A DNA stretch of 64,000 bases from Flavobacteriaceae bacterium (GTDB lineage: Bacteria > Bacteroidota > Bacteroidia > Flavobacteriales > Flavobacteriaceae): contig JAUXPJ010000005.1 in assembly GCA_030683815.1 (NCBI GenBank), forward strand, positions 110,916 through 174,915, read 5' to 3'. Shown here one piece after another: positions 1 to 6,978 of the stretch. The stretch's first letter is position 1, and each line of letters begins with the position of its first letter. Position numbers and translations under genes: made by a program. The notes under the pieces were generated by a model. That model was not told the origin of the DNA. It worked only from the letters and a program-made list of their open reading frames with translations, and made no database searches.

Positions 1-388
1 AAATAGTTGTAATGATAGAAGAAGAAAGTTTCATAGAGTCTTCTACACCCACATTTTTACCAAATTCAACTAACCCAATTAACAGCGCACTTCCACCACC
101 AAAACCATTAAATAAAGATACCAATTCTGGCATTTTAGTCATTTCCACTTTTACTGCAATTAGCCAACCTATTATAGTTCCGACTAAAAGAGCAGAACCA
201 ATTAATAAATAATTAATTAATGGTACTTCAAAATCGTGAAAAAATATAGTACCAATTATTGCGATAACCATACCAACAGCAGAAATTAAATTTCCTTTTT
301 TGGCAGTTTCCGGGTGCCCCAACATTTTTAAACCGAAAACAAATGTAACGGTTGCAATCAAATAGATAATACTTAATATTATACTCAT
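1..388 (-). CDS. pntB: NAD(P) transhydrogenase subunit beta, N-terminal part (runs off left edge)
   Basis: This is the membrane subunit of the proton-translocating transhydrogenase, which moves hydride from NADH to NADP+ using the proton gradient across the inner membrane. Only about 129 N-terminal residues are in the window; the family is about 460 residues. The visible part is hydrophobic, with several membrane helices and the glycine-rich stretch NGFGGGSALL typical of PntB. The ATG lies in a TAATG overlap with the stop codon of the gene upstream, so the two are translationally coupled. It is the third gene of the pntA1-pntA2-pntB operon. Identification is firm from the sequence and from the gene order known for this family. 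Confidence 0.93.
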   Translation of the reverse strand, partial: MSIILSIIYLIATVTFVFGLKMLGHPETAKKGNLISAVGMVIAIIGTIFFHDFEVPLINYLLIGSALLVGTIIGWLIAVKVEMTKMPELVSLFNGFGGGSALLIGLVEFGKNVGVEDSMKLSSSIITTI

Positions 389-696
389 TATTTCTTCTTT
401 TTAAACATTTGTAACATACGGTCGGTTACGGCAAAACCACCAACGACATTTATAATTCCTAAAACTACGGCAACAAATCCTAAAGCTAACGCTAAGTAAT
501 CTTCAGGATTGGCTTGAAGCATTACTAATAATGCTCCGACTATTACAACCCCACTTAAGGCATTTGCCCCTGACATTAGAGGAGTGTGTAGCACGGATGG
601 AACGTTTTTTATTAATTCTACTCCAATAAATATCGCTAAAATTAGGATATATAATAATTGTAGATTATTGCTAATAAATTCTATTAAATAATTCAT
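388..696 (-). CDS. pntA2: NAD(P) transhydrogenase subunit alpha part 2 (membrane part)
   Basis: This 102-residue protein is the membrane-anchor part of the alpha subunit, which Bacteroidetes encode separately from the NAD-binding part. It has three to four hydrophobic helices (about residues 12-30, 42-60 and 66-88) and ends in a basic tail, FKKKK, expected on the cytoplasmic side. It starts 15 bp after the stop codon of pntA1 and overlaps the start of pntB by four bases. The three products together form the transhydrogenase that supplies NADPH. I see no defects. Confidence 0.92.
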   Translation of the reverse strand: MNYLIEFISNNLQLLYILILAIFIGVELIKNVPSVLHTPLMSGANALSGVVIVGALLVMLQANPEDYLALALGFVAVVLGIINVVGGFAVTDRMLQMFKKKK

Positions 697-711
697 AATT
701 TATTTACTTAT

Positions 712-1812
712 TTAGTTTTTTCTAATTTTTCCTTCGTGAACTATAAGGGTTCCTGTTGTTATCTCATCATTGAAATCCCATTTGAAGTTATTTTCTTCAG
801 TTAAATGCATTACAAAATTGTAAATATTTTTACCAAATAATTCACTTGCATTAGTTGAAACACTCTCAGGTGAGTTTGTAGTTCCAATAATTTTAACACC
901 ATTGTGAATAATGGTTTCATTTAACCTGCTTACTTCGCAATTACCACCTTGTCCAGATGCTAAGTCAACAATTACAGCTCCGTTTTTCATCAGCTCAACT
1001 TGTTCTTTAGTAATCAGAATTGGTGCTTTTCTTCCAGGAACAAAAGCAGTTGTAATAACTAAATCTGCTTTTGCTAAAGATGCATTTACAGCTTCTTTTT
1101 GTCTGGCAGCATAATCATCTGAGGCTTCAGTTGCATAACCTCCAACAGAAGTTTCACCACTATTATCTACTGAAATAAATCTAGCGCCTAATGATTCAGC
1201 TTGTTCTTTAGTTTCACTTCTGATATCAGTTGCTTCAACAACGGCACCTAAACGCTTAGCTGTAGCAATTGCTTGTAATCCAGCAACACCGACTCCAAAA
1301 ATTAGAACTCTAGATGGAGTGATAGTTCCAGCGGCAGTCATCATTAATGGGAAAATTTTCGTCATTTCGTAAGCTCCTAAGATGACCGCTTTATAACCGG
1401 CTAAGTTATTCTGAGAACTTAGGATATCCATATCTTGAGCTCTTGAAATACGCGGCATTGCATCTAAAGAAAAAGAACTCACACCTTTAGTAGCCAAATT
1501 TTCAACTAATTTGGGGTGTGACATGTGGTAAAGTGTACTGATTGTCACTTGACCTTCTTTTAACATTGCGATTTCATCATCGCTAAATGGATTCATTTTA
1601 ACTAATAAATTTGATTGGTTAAAAACTTCTTTCTGATTGAGAACTTTTGCACCAACACTTTCGTAATCAGCATCATTATAAGAAGATGTAAAACCAGCGC
1701 CTTCTTCAACCAAACACTCGAAACCTTTAGCAATAAAAGCTTTTGCAATTGTTGGAGATACAGAAACGCGTCTTTCACCTTCTCTGTGCTCTTTTAAAAT
1801 ACCTATTTTCAC
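712..1812 (-). CDS. pntA1: NAD(P) transhydrogenase subunit alpha part 1 (NAD-binding)
   Basis: This 366-residue soluble subunit binds NAD(H) and is homologous to alanine dehydrogenase. The N-terminus MKIGILKEHREGERRV is the family signature. The RISRAQDMD loop (residues 121-129) matches the RAQ-MD loop that covers the nicotinamide, and the Rossmann loop GVGVAGLQA is at about 173-181. The C-terminus has no membrane helices because those are encoded by the next gene. It is the first gene of the operon, and a TATATTTG -7 box lies about 70 bp upstream of the ATG. Alanine dehydrogenase is the only serious alternative; the two following membrane subunits rule it out. Confidence 0.94.
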   Translation of the reverse strand: MKIGILKEHREGERRVSVSPTIAKAFIAKGFECLVEEGAGFTSSYNDADYESVGAKVLNQKEVFNQSNLLVKMNPFSDDEIAMLKEGQVTISTLYHMSHPKLVENLATKGVSSFSLDAMPRISRAQDMDILSSQNNLAGYKAVILGAYEMTKIFPLMMTAAGTITPSRVLIFGVGVAGLQAIATAKRLGAVVEATDIRSETKEQAESLGARFISVDNSGETSVGGYATEASDDYAARQKEAVNASLAKADLVITTAFVPGRKAPILITKEQVELMKNGAVIVDLASGQGGNCEVSRLNETIIHNGVKIIGTTNSPESVSTNASELFGKNIYNFVMHLTEENNFKWDFNDEITTGTLIVHEGKIRKN

Positions 1813-1850
1813 TTTTTTTAAATTTAGTTTGTTTATCTTTTTTATTTTTT

Positions 1851-1868
1851 CTTGATTGTCAAATCAAG
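1851..1868 (-). promoter_or_regulatory. 7-bp inverted repeat in the pnt leader
   Basis: CTTGATT-GTCA-AATCAAG forms a perfect 7-bp stem with a 4-base loop. It lies between the predicted pnt promoter and the pntA1 ATG, so it would be in the 5' leader of the mRNA. It could be a protein-binding site or an RNA hairpin. No regulator is known from the sequence. Confidence 0.4.
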
Positions 1869-1884
1869 TTTTTAAAAAGTTTTG

Positions 1885-1892
1885 CAAATATA
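1885..1892 (-). promoter_or_regulatory. Predicted -7 box for the pnt operon
   Basis: On the minus strand this reads TATATTTG, a match to the Bacteroidetes sigma-ABfr -7 consensus TAnnTTTG. It is about 70 bp upstream of the pntA1 start. No strong -33 TTG is evident, so the call rests on the -7 box and its position. Confidence 0.5.
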
Positions 1893-2141
1893 CTCATTTT
1901 TAAAAATTAAGAACTGATAAATATCACTTTTATGATGAAAAAAGATTCATTCTTCAATTGTGAATAATTTAAAAAGGATTATTTACTTGTTTGAAAATCA
2001 ATTATATAATAAATAGTATTTCGATTAAAATATGAATTTGGCAAATGAGGTCTTATAAATGATATTCTAATTTAGAATGATTGAATTTTACCGGCTAAAA
2101 ATTATTAATTAGTTAATTTGTCTATATTGATATAAATTAGA
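1893..2141. other. AT-rich divergent intergenic region
   Basis: This is the core of the 363-bp gap between the divergent pnt operon and the metallo-hydrolase gene. It is strongly AT-rich. I find no ORF of substance, no hairpin terminator and no recognisable RNA. It probably holds only upstream promoter elements for both directions. Confidence 0.5.
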
Positions 2142-2149
2142 TATTTTTG
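2142..2149 (+). promoter_or_regulatory. Predicted -7 box for the MBL-fold hydrolase gene
   Basis: TATTTTTG fits TAnnTTTG. A TTTG at 2117-2120 lies 21 bp upstream, a suitable -33 spacing. The predicted transcript start would leave a leader of roughly 20 nt before the ATG at 2176. Confidence 0.6.
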
Positions 2150-2175
2150 AATTAATTCATGTTGATAAAAATCAA

Positions 2176-2940
2176 ATGTTAAAAGTAATTTTTTTAGGAA
2201 CTGGAACTTCACAAGGAATTCCCGTTGTTGCATCAACTAATCCTGTTTGTTTTTCAGAAGATAAAAAAGATAAACGATTGAGGGTTTCTATTGCAATTGA
2301 ATGGGATAATTACAGATATATTATTGATTGCGGACCTGATTTCCGCTATCAAATGTTGCGTGAAAATATCACTCATATTGACGGAATATTATTTACCCAC
2401 GAACATGCTGATCATACTGCCGGAATGGATGATCTGAGACCTTTTAGTTTTAAACTGGGCAGAGTTCCAATTTACACCCCCAAGAGAGTTATTGATGATT
2501 TAACAAAAAGATTTGAGTATATTTTTTCTGATAAAAATAAATATCCCGGAGCGCCAAGTGTTCATATTCATGAAGTAGATAAGAAACCATTTTTATTGAA
2601 GAATTTATCAGTTACACCAATTGAAGCCAATCATGCAGATATTCAAGTTTGGGGATATCGATTTCAAGATTTTGCCTATTTGACCGATGTTAAAACAATT
2701 TCATCAGAAGAAAAAGAAAAATTAAAGGGATTAAAAGTGTTGGTTTTAAATTGCTTACGAGAAAAACCACATTTCTCGCATTTAAATGTTCAGGAAGCAC
2801 TCGAATTAATATCAGAATTAAAACCTGAAAAAACCTATTTTACACACATCAGCATTGATATGGGTTTTCACGCAGAAGCCGAAAAAAAATTACCCGAAAA
2901 TGTTTTTCTGGCTTATGACGGACTGCAAATTACGATTTGA
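2176..2940 (+). CDS. MBL-fold metallo-hydrolase (PhnP-like)
   Basis: This 254-residue protein has the metallo-beta-lactamase fold. The dinuclear metal motif THEHADH is at residues 74-80, further ligands are supplied by an upstream DCGPDF strand, and a late histidine sits in YFTHIS. The arrangement resembles PhnP and related phosphodiesterases, which hydrolyse cyclic phosphate esters of nucleotides or sugars. There is no phn operon here, so a role in phosphonate use is not implied and the substrate is unknown. The gene stands alone and converges with the hydrolase on the other strand, overlapping it by 11 bp. Confidence 0.85.
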   Translation: MLKVIFLGTGTSQGIPVVASTNPVCFSEDKKDKRLRVSIAIEWDNYRYIIDCGPDFRYQMLRENITHIDGILFTHEHADHTAGMDDLRPFSFKLGRVPIYTPKRVIDDLTKRFEYIFSDKNKYPGAPSVHIHEVDKKPFLLKNLSVTPIEANHADIQVWGYRFQDFAYLTDVKTISSEEKEKLKGLKVLVLNCLREKPHFSHLNVQEALELISELKPEKTYFTHISIDMGFHAEAEKKLPENVFLAYDGLQITI

Positions 2941-3595
2941 GTCGCTCTGAAATCCAATTTTTTAAATCGTAAAAATTTTGTGGATGCACGCCATGACCGG
3001 CATTATATTCTTTATAAACATTTTTGATTCCTAAAATATTCAAAATTTCTGGAGCCATTCGAGCCCATTCAACCGGCAGCACTTGATCTGAATTTCCGTG
3101 AGAAATAAAGAAATCTAACTTTCTGTAAAGCCTATTTTGAATAGTTCCCGGAGCTAAATCTTCATTGATATAACCACTTAAAGCAATCACATATTTAACT
3201 TTTTCTGGATATTTTAACGCAATGGAGTAACTTAAAATAGTACCTTGACTAAAGCCCAAAAGAAAAATTTTATCTTTATTTACTTGATATTTCTGAGTCA
3301 TCTCATCAATAAATGCAGCGATGGTTTCTCTGGCTTCTTCAGCTTCAGCAATATTTGAAAACTTTCCGTTTATTTCATCAAAATTGATAGAATACCAAGC
3401 GTAACTATGATATCCTAAAGACATGGGGGCTCTGGCACTTATAATTAATAATTCATCCGGCAATTCATCGGCAAAAGAAAATAAATCCAATTCATTGCTT
3501 CCATAACCATGCAGTAAAATTAATAATGGCGGATGTTCAACTGGAATTTTTGGTTGGCGAATTTCGTAATGCAGTGAGCTTTTTTTTGAGTCCAT
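2930..3595 (-). CDS. Alpha/beta hydrolase, carboxylesterase/phospholipase family
   Basis: This 221-residue cytoplasmic esterase belongs to the YpfH/carboxylesterase group. The nucleophile elbow GFSQG puts the serine at residue 116. The acid is probably D170 in HGNSD, and the histidine is H201 in NAGHGVH. The oxyanion region LLHGYGSNE is at about 27-35. No signal peptide is visible. Its 3' end overlaps the convergent metallo-hydrolase gene. The natural substrate cannot be told from the sequence; short-chain acyl esters are usual for the family. Confidence 0.85.
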   Translation of the reverse strand: MDSKKSSLHYEIRQPKIPVEHPPLLILLHGYGSNELDLFSFADELPDELLIISARAPMSLGYHSYAWYSINFDEINGKFSNIAEAEEARETIAAFIDEMTQKYQVNKDKIFLLGFSQGTILSYSIALKYPEKVKYVIALSGYINEDLAPGTIQNRLYRKLDFFISHGNSDQVLPVEWARMAPEILNILGIKNVYKEYNAGHGVHPQNFYDLKNWISERLKS

Positions 3596-3640
3596 AATTT
3601 AATTAAAATTGCTGCAAAAATAGGACTCTTTTAATGAATT

Positions 3641-3970
3641 TTAAAAATAATTTTTGAACCATTGTTGAAATGCATCGCCTAAAATAGGAACTTTTTTATA
3701 TTCTCCGTTGATAGCTCCAATAAAACCTATAAACCAAAGCACTAACAGGAAAATATAAAAAGCGAATTTGAAAATTCCGTGGAATGAAAAAGCCGTTAAA
3801 ATTTCTACCAATAAGAAAATAATTCCTAAGCCCACAGCTTGCCGAATATGAAAAGAGGCAAACTCATTTTTCTTTTGATTGTTTAAAATAAACGCAATAA
3901 TGGTTCCGATATAGGTTAAATAACTAACAATTGCTAAGATTTTACCTTCTTCAATAGTCTTGTTTTCCAT
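3641..3970 (-). CDS. DUF4870-type small membrane protein
   Basis: This 109-residue protein has about three membrane helices (near residues 10-28, 45-62 and 67-88) and the FASFHIRQAVGLGI region typical of DUF4870 and Tic20-like small membrane proteins, which are often annotated as import components. No function is established for bacterial members. The start lies 3 bp after the stop codon of the dihydroorotase-like gene, so it is probably co-transcribed with it. Confidence 0.75.
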   Translation of the reverse strand: MENKTIEEGKILAIVSYLTYIGTIIAFILNNQKKNEFASFHIRQAVGLGIIFLLVEILTAFSFHGIFKFAFYIFLLVLWFIGFIGAINGEYKKVPILGDAFQQWFKNYF

Positions 3971-3973
3971 TTT

Positions 3974-5233
3974 TTATTGATTTAAAATAAGTTGATTTTG
4001 AGCAAAAATTCCATACACTTTTCCCTTCAATTCGCTACCAATAAAAGCTGAATTTTTAGAAGTTGACAGTATTTGATTTACAGTAAATTTATAAATTTCA
4101 TCCGGATTAAATAGTGTTATTTCAGCTATTTCTTTTTCTGCTATTTTCGGAATTGAAATTCCGAAAATCTGGCGAGGTTTCGTTGTAATATTTTCAATAA
4201 AATCATCGGTTTTTAAAACAGAATTGAGGGCTCCATAAAAACTTTCTAAACCAATAGTTCCGTATTGTGCTATTTGAAATTCTACTTTTTTATGTTCAAT
4301 ATCGATAGGGCAGTGGTCGCCGGTGATAAAATCAATCGTTCCATCTTTGATCCCTTTTAACAACGCTTTTTGGTCTGACGAAGTTCTTAAAGGTGGAAGT
4401 ATTTTATAGTTAGTATCAAACTCTTTTAATTCATTATCATTGAGTTTTAAATGATGAATTGCAACGCTACAACTCACATTTAATCCTTTGGATTTCGCTT
4501 TTCTAATCAAGTCAACAGAACCTTCAGTAGAAATCGTTGGGAAATGTAATTTTCCTCCGGTATAATCTAAAATAGCTAAATCTCTGGTTATTTGTAATTC
4601 TTCGGCAAAATTGGGAATTCCTTTAAGTCCCAGACAGGTACTGTTGATTCCTTCATTGATTAACCCTTCACCGGCAACGGCTTTATTTTGTGGATAACTC
4701 ATGATTAACCCGCCAAAAATTTGCGCATATTGAAGTCCGATTTTCAATAATTGAGCATTTTCAATGCTCTTTTTATAATCGCCAAAAGCACAAGCGCCGG
4801 AGTTTTTCATATCAAATAATTCGGCTAATTCTTTTCCTTCTGATTTTTGTGTAAAACTTCCTATTGGAAATAATTTGGCAGGTGATTTCTTTGATTTATT
4901 GATTAAAAATTCAACCGCCGATTTATTGTCAATTATCGGATTGGTATTGGGGTTCAATGCAATTCCGGTAAATCCGCTGTGAGCAGCCGTTTTCAATCCG
5001 TTTTCCAATGTTTCGCGTTCTTCATAACCGGGTTCTCCAAAGGAAACACTTCCATCAAACCAACCTATTGAAACGTGTAAATTGGGTAAATCAATTAATT
5101 GGCATTTTCCAACATTTTCAATAGATGTCGCTATTTTTTTGATGATTCCGGCTTCAATTAAAATATCTTTTTTTGAATGATGAAGTTCAGAATTTGGCTG
5201 AATGATGGTGGCAGATTTTAATAATACATTCAT
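3974..5233 (-). CDS. Dihydroorotase-like amidohydrolase, probably not catalytic
   Basis: This 419-residue protein aligns along its length with class I dihydroorotase, the amidohydrolase that closes N-carbamoyl-aspartate to dihydroorotate in pyrimidine synthesis. The usual D-x-H-x-H-x-x-R-E-P-G metal motif is here D-G-S-V-S-F-G-E-P-G (residues 60-69). Both metal-binding histidines and the substrate-binding arginine are therefore replaced. Later family features remain, such as CSVAIHH and GDHCP. Inactive dihydroorotase paralogues that support aspartate transcarbamoylase are known in other bacteria, and this is a plausible role by analogy. The alternative is a changed substrate. A catalytic pyrC should exist elsewhere in the genome. 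Confidence 0.82.
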   Translation of the reverse strand: MNVLLKSATIIQPNSELHHSKKDILIEAGIIKKIATSIENVGKCQLIDLPNLHVSIGWFDGSVSFGEPGYEERETLENGLKTAAHSGFTGIALNPNTNPIIDNKSAVEFLINKSKKSPAKLFPIGSFTQKSEGKELAELFDMKNSGACAFGDYKKSIENAQLLKIGLQYAQIFGGLIMSYPQNKAVAGEGLINEGINSTCLGLKGIPNFAEELQITRDLAILDYTGGKLHFPTISTEGSVDLIRKAKSKGLNVSCSVAIHHLKLNDNELKEFDTNYKILPPLRTSSDQKALLKGIKDGTIDFITGDHCPIDIEHKKVEFQIAQYGTIGLESFYGALNSVLKTDDFIENITTKPRQIFGISIPKIAEKEIAEITLFNPDEIYKFTVNQILSTSKNSAFIGSELKGKVYGIFAQNQLILNQ

Positions 5234-5397
5234 AGTTGAACAGTTGGATGAATTAAAAGATGAAAATAATTTTTACTGTAAATGTTGAAAAATAGAGCCG
5301 ATAAAATGCTATTTGAATTAGCAATAGTTGAGATTTTATAAAATGTAAAAAAGGTCGACATTTTAGAAAGATTTATCAAAGATAAAAAAATCTGTTG

Positions 5398-6141
5398 TTA
5401 AATCTGTGAAAAATAGTTTTTAAGTATGGCTTTTGCGTAATGACTGGCAATTTCATCGGCAAATTTTTGAAAATCAATATGCGAATTGTCCATCGCTTTA
5501 TCAGAGATAATTCTGATAATTGAAAAAGGAATGTTGTATTCAAAACAAACCTGAGCAATAGCCGCACCTTCCATTTCTACGCAATCTGCTTGCGGAATCT
5601 GCTTTAATAAACTTTCAATTTTTTCTTTGGAGGAGATAAATTGATCGCCGCTTAAAATGGTTCCTTTTATCATTTTAGGTCTTATGATTTTAAAAGTCGC
5701 TGCTTTTTCTGTTGGAATTAATTGGGTAAAATTGTTTAAAAAATCTTTGGTTGCATCAATTAAATGTTGATTAGAAACGGTTTCAAATCCTTGTTGGTTT
5801 AATAGCGGAATTTCAAATTTTGGATAAAGTGGTGAAGCATCCATATCATGCTGAAACAAGGTTTTTCCGATAACAATATCACCGATATTCAACTCAGCAT
5901 TTAAAGCTCCGGCAACTCCTGTAAAAATAATTTCATCCAATTCAAAATCATTGATTAACTGAGTTGTGGTAACGGCTGACGCCACTTTTCCCCAGCGCGA
6001 AAAAACCAAGACCACTTCTTTTCCGAATAAAATTCCCTCATAATAATCACGCTTTCCTTTGTGATGCACACGAACATTTTGAAGTTCGTGCAGCAGTTCT
6101 TGCATTTCTTCGCGCATGGCGCTGATAATTCCGATTTTCAT
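5398..6141 (-). CDS. mtnN: 5'-methylthioadenosine/S-adenosylhomocysteine nucleosidase
   Basis: This 247-residue enzyme cleaves methylthioadenosine and S-adenosylhomocysteine to free adenine, recycling products of SAM metabolism. The N-terminus KIGIISAMREEM carries the conserved glutamate at residue 12. FTGVAGAL is the phosphate/ribose loop region, VEMEGAA (about 186-192) binds the ribose, and IISDKA (about 206-211) supplies the catalytic aspartate. The length is close to the usual 230-250. It is monocistronic or loosely linked to its neighbours. Spacers of low-complexity repeats lie on both sides. Confidence 0.93.
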   Translation of the reverse strand: MKIGIISAMREEMQELLHELQNVRVHHKGKRDYYEGILFGKEVVLVFSRWGKVASAVTTTQLINDFELDEIIFTGVAGALNAELNIGDIVIGKTLFQHDMDASPLYPKFEIPLLNQQGFETVSNQHLIDATKDFLNNFTQLIPTEKAATFKIIRPKMIKGTILSGDQFISSKEKIESLLKQIPQADCVEMEGAAIAQVCFEYNIPFSIIRIISDKAMDNSHIDFQKFADEIASHYAKAILKNYFSQI

Positions 6142-6145
6142 ATAA

Positions 6146-6185
6146 AAGTTAAAAAGTTGTAAAGTTGAAAGTTAAAAAGTTACAA
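6146..6185. repeat. Short tandem repeat of AAAGTT(g/a)-type units
   Basis: Upstream of mtnN, units such as AAAGTTA, AAAAGTTG and AAAGTTG recur about five times in 40 bp. It is one of several unlike short-unit repeats that separate operons in this window. No function is evident. Confidence 0.6.
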
Positions 6186-6225
6186 ACATTATGAACTTTT
6201 AAACATTCAACCAATTTTTCATTAT

Positions 6226-6897
6226 TCATTTTTCATTATTAATTATAATTCCGTCTTTCATTTCAAATATTTTATCGGCCATTTGAGCCAATTCTTTATT
6301 GTGAGTAACGATAACAAATGTTTGTCCGAACTGATCTCTTAAATCAAAAAAGAGTTGATGTAAATTTCTGGCAGCTTCTGAATCTAAATTACCACTGGGT
6401 TCATCGGCAAAAATGACTGCCGGATTATTGATTAAAGCTCTGGCAACCGCAACGCGTTGTTGTTCACCACCCGAAAGTTCGTTTGGTTTATGATGAATTC
6501 GATGTGATAATCCCAAAAAATCTAACAGTTTATGCGCTTCTTTTTCAACCTCTTTTCTGTTTCTATTGGCTATAAACCCGGGAATACACACATTTTCCAA
6601 GGCCGTAAATTCCGGTAATAACTGATGAAATTGAAAAATAAAACCGATATGTTGATTGCGAAATTTTGACAATTCCTTATCACTTAAATTTAAAATAGAT
6701 TGTTGGTTAATTCGTAAAGTTTCTTTAGTTTCTTTATCCGGCAAATCCAACGTGCCTAAAATATGGAGTAATGTTGTTTTTCCGGCGCCCGATGGACCAA
6801 CAATAGCAATGATAGAACCTTTTTCAACATGGATGTCAACTCCTTTTAAAACTTGAACATTTCCGTATGATTTATGAATATTTTTAGCTGAAATCAT
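6226..6897 (-). CDS. lolD: ABC transporter ATP-binding protein, LolD-like
   Basis: This 223-residue ATPase belongs to the LolD/MacB group. The Walker A motif GPSGAGKTT is at 34-42. The signature LSGGEQQR and Walker [14 protein letters not shown] follow in order, and the switch histidine is in VIVTHN. Members extract lipoproteins from the inner membrane with LolC/LolE or drive MacB-type mechanotransmission. No permease gene adjoins it, which is common for lolD in Bacteroidetes. The LolD name is by family resemblance and not by context. Confidence 0.8.
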   Translation of the reverse strand: MISAKNIHKSYGNVQVLKGVDIHVEKGSIIAIVGPSGAGKTTLLHILGTLDLPDKETKETLRINQQSILNLSDKELSKFRNQHIGFIFQFHQLLPEFTALENVCIPGFIANRNRKEVEKEAHKLLDFLGLSHRIHHKPNELSGGEQQRVAVARALINNPAVIFADEPSGNLDSEAARNLHQLFFDLRDQFGQTFVIVTHNKELAQMADKIFEMKDGIIINNEK

Positions 6898-6978
6898 GAA
6901 TTCAAATAAATTGATTGAAGCAAAAATAAAAAAAGAGAAGCGATTAATCTTCTCTTTTCGAATTCTTTTATGAATAGA

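Noticed and set aside
2176..2940. Phosphonate (phn) operon
   Set aside because: The PhnP-like hydrolase has no other phn genes nearby.
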